Shown: in pieces, positions 62,529 through 64,000 of the stretch
How positions within the stretch are numbered: the stretch's first letter is position 1
How the letters are laid out: each line of letters opens with the position of its first letter
The notes under the pieces: model-generated
The model's database searches: none
What the model saw: only the letters and a program-made list of their open reading frames with translations
Told to the model about the DNA's origin: nothing
Position numbers and translations under genes: made by a program
Source of the DNA: Amycolatopsis nalaikhensis
Lineage (GTDB): Bacteria; Actinomycetota; Actinomycetes; Mycobacteriales; Pseudonocardiaceae
NCBI RefSeq assembly: GCF_030264295.1
Contig: NZ_CP127173.1
Span: 2,425,501 to 2,489,500, forward strand
DNA length: 64,000 bases
Direction: 5' to 3'

Positions 62529-63665
62529 CTACAGCTCCCGGAAGAACTTCCGGATGTCGCCGATCAAGGCGTCCGGTTCCTCCAGCGCCGGGAAGTGCCC
62601 GCCCCGCGGGAACTCCGTCCACTGCACGATCCGGTCCGTCCGCTCGGCCAGCTCCCGGATCGGCAGCCCGATGTCGTCCGGGAACACCGCCACCCCCGTC
62701 GGGACGTCGTTGCGCGGCGGCGGGGCTCCCCAGCCGCCGGTCAACGCCGCGTACAGGCGGGCCGACGAGTTCGCCGTCTCCGTGAACCAGTAGATCGACA
62801 CGTCGGCCAGCAGGTCGTCGCGGTCGATGAGGTCGGCCGACGTGTTCGAGAACGACCGGAACTTCTCCGCGATCCACGCCAGCTGGCCGGCCGGTGAGTC
62901 GTGCAGGCCGTACGCCAGCGTCTGCGGCTTCGTCGCCTGGATCATCGCGTAGCCCGTGCCCGACGCCGCGAACGCCTGGCCCTTCTCCAACGACCGGCGC
63001 CCCCGCTCCTGGTCCGAAAGCCCCTCGAGGTCGGCGGGCGTGCGGACCACCGCCGACGCCAGCATCGTCACGTGGATCCCGAGCAGCCGCTCGGGGAACT
63101 GGACCGCCAGCTCACGCGAGATGATCGCGCCCCAGTCGCCGCCGTGGGCGCCGAACCGCTCGTAGCCCAGCTCCGTCATCAGCGCCGCGAACACGCGCGC
63201 CATCCGGTCCGGGCCCCAGTCCGGCGTCGGCGTCGGGCCCGAGAAGCCGTAGCCCGGGATCGACGGGACCACCACCGTCAGCGCGTCCGCCGGGTCGCCG
63301 CCGTACGCGCTGGGGTCCGTCAGCGGCCCGATCACGTCCAGGAACTCCACGACCGAGCCCGGCCAGCCGTGCGTCAGCAGCACCGGCGTCGCGTCCGGCT
63401 CGGGCGACACCACGTGCAGGAAGTGCACCTTCGTGCCGTCGATCGACGTCGTGAACTGCGGGAACGCGTTGATCCGCTCCTCCTGCGCCCGCCAGTCGAA
63501 GCCCGTCCGCCAGTACTCGGCCAGCTCGCGGACGTAGTCGACGGGCGCGCCGAGCCGCCACCCCGCGTCGGCGGGCTGGTCCGGCCAGCGGGTGTTGGCG
63601 AGGCGCGCGCGAAGGTCGTCGAGGTCGGCTTGCGGGACTTCGATGCGGAACGGTGTGGGCGTCAT
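62529..63665 (-). CDS. Epoxide hydrolase (EPHX1/microsomal-like family)
   Basis: 378 aa. An N-terminal EHN-like segment ([20 protein letters not shown]), then the alpha/beta-hydrolase core: [13 protein letters not shown] with the oxyanion HGWP, nucleophile Asp in [14 protein letters not shown], the cap-domain region, and catalytic His in [14 protein letters not shown]. It converts epoxides to diols; some homologues act in secondary metabolism. ATG 63665 starts the family N-terminus. It is separated by 3 bp from the next gene on the same strand, so likely an operon. Confidence 0.93.
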   Translation of the reverse strand: MTPTPFRIEVPQADLDDLRARLANTRWPDQPADAGWRLGAPVDYVRELAEYWRTGFDWRAQEERINAFPQFTTSIDGTKVHFLHVVSPEPDATPVLLTHGWPGSVVEFLDVIGPLTDPSAYGGDPADALTVVVPSIPGYGFSGPTPTPDWGPDRMARVFAALMTELGYERFGAHGGDWGAIISRELAVQFPERLLGIHVTMLASAVVRTPADLEGLSDQERGRRSLEKGQAFAASGTGYAMIQATKPQTLAYGLHDSPAGQLAWIAEKFRSFSNTSADLIDRDDLLADVSIYWFTETANSSARLYAALTGGWGAPPPRNDVPTGVAVFPDDIGLPIRELAERTDRIVQWTEFPRGGHFPALEEPDALIGDIRKFFREL

Positions 63666-63668
63666 ACC

Positions 63669-64000
63669 TCAACGATAGGGAGAATCGCGGACAGATCCGG
63701 TCCGCGATTCCAGCTGATCGAGCACCCGGTCGACGCCGAGTCCGTCCACTGTGGACGACGCGGTGGCCGAGAGCGAGCCGCGGAGGTCGGCGTCGGAAAG
63801 CAAGGCTCGCAAGGTCGACGTCACCGACGTGAGGTCGAGGGTGTCCGCGTGGCCGAGCCCTACCGCCAACCCCAGGTCCAGGGCCGCGCGGTAGCCCGTC
63901 TCCTGGTTGTCCACCAGCTGCACCGCCGCCGTCGGGACGCCGAGGCAGCACAGCTCCACGAACGTCACCCCCGACGCGCTCACCGCGACGTCCGTCGTCG
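63669..64000 (-). CDS. PseG-like UDP-sugar hydrolase / glycosyltransferase, partial
   Basis: Only the C-terminal part is present; the gene runs off the right edge. TDVAVSASGVTFVELCCLGV then PTAAVQLVDNQETGYRAALD is the acceptor or nucleotide-binding end of the PseG/SpsG family (UDP-2,4-diacetamido-altrose hydrolase-like, MurG fold), where the E and the GVP loop contact the nucleotide. Such enzymes make pseudaminic- or legionaminic-acid-type sugars for surface glycans. It contains a TCCACWGTGGA element. Neighbours beyond the window would decide the pathway. Confidence 0.72.
   Translation of the reverse strand, partial: TTDVAVSASGVTFVELCCLGVPTAAVQLVDNQETGYRAALDLGLAVGLGHADTLDLTSVTSTLRALLSDADLRGSLSATASSTVDGLGVDRVLDQLESRTGSVRDSPYR
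63745..63755. repeat. TCCACWGTGGA palindrome, copy 5
   Basis: Perfect palindrome inside the PseG-like gene, in frame as Ser-Thr-Val-Asp with Thr codon ACA. Confidence 0.7.

Overview
The window is 64 kb of very GC-rich actinobacterial chromosome. The gene content points to the Pseudonocardiales, most likely Amycolatopsis or a close relative. It holds an SsgA-family sporulation protein, a WhiB regulator, a SigF/RsbW module, DasR-type operator sequences in front of chitinases, the proteasome activator Bpa beside a quinone oxidoreductase and a class V aminotransferase-like protein (the order known around Rv3777-Rv3780 of M. tuberculosis), many GTG/TTG starts and densely packed genes with 1-4 bp overlaps. 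The genus assignment is inference. I see no plasmid, phage, insertion sequence or CRISPR array; this looks like ordinary chromosome.

Layout. 1-3.7 kb: a sigma factor with a partner gene cut by the window edge, an SGNH hydrolase, and a TetR/NAD(P)-binding reductase pair sharing a palindromic operator. 3.2-9.8 kb: a GbsR-type regulator with a two-gene ABC exporter, an MFS exporter with a TetR regulator, a SnoaL-like protein and a YdjM-like membrane hydrolase. 9.9-12.6 kb: a stress/development module (STAS antagonist, WhiB, RsbW-like anti-sigma factor, SigF-type sigma factor, second RsbW-like kinase), where whiB and rsbW-sigF diverge from mirror-image SigF-type promoters. 12.6-22 kb: MarR with aldo/keto reductase and nitroreductase, secreted 3D-domain protein, hydrolase, secreted HNH nuclease (frameshifted), Sel1-repeat protein, orphan hydrogenase-type protease, and a dialkylglycine decarboxylase gene divergent from a frameshifted LysR gene.

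22-26.2 kb: two translationally coupled GH18 chitinases with near-identical CBM2 domains, preceded by two DasR-like sites, then tRNA-Arg(ACG) and tRNA-Ser(GCT). 26.2-38 kb: lysyltransferase-like membrane protein, acetoacetyl-CoA synthetase, dienelactone hydrolase-like protein, HisC-like aminotransferase (frameshifted), TSUP transporter, FadR-type regulator with a methyltransferase, FBP zinc-finger protein, membrane adenylate cyclase, KAS III. 38-47.7 kb: Lrp regulator, SsgA-like protein (frameshifted), secreted S1 protease, large LuxR (LAL) regulator, a decayed G1 peptidase, and an SsuABC-type importer. 47.7-64 kb: CitA/CitB-type two-component system (regulator frameshifted), SDR, secreted trypsin-like protease, S4 protein, Ldh-type dehydrogenase, patatin, gamma-carbonic-anhydrase-like protein, tRNA-Ser(TGA), MarR, zinc metallopeptidase, secreted M28 aminopeptidase, Qor, class V aminotransferase-like protein, Bpa, epoxide hydrolase and a PseG-like glycosyltransferase cut by the right edge.

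Two window-wide patterns matter. First, five otherwise intact genes contain single-base frameshifts; four of these sit in a heptamer that becomes GAGCTC when one base is removed, which looks like a systematic sequence error. Second, the 11-bp palindrome TCCACWGTGGA occurs five times, always in coding sequence, always in the same frame, always as Ser-Thr-Val-Asp with a rare Thr codon. It behaves like a highly iterated palindrome and is the most unusual signal here.
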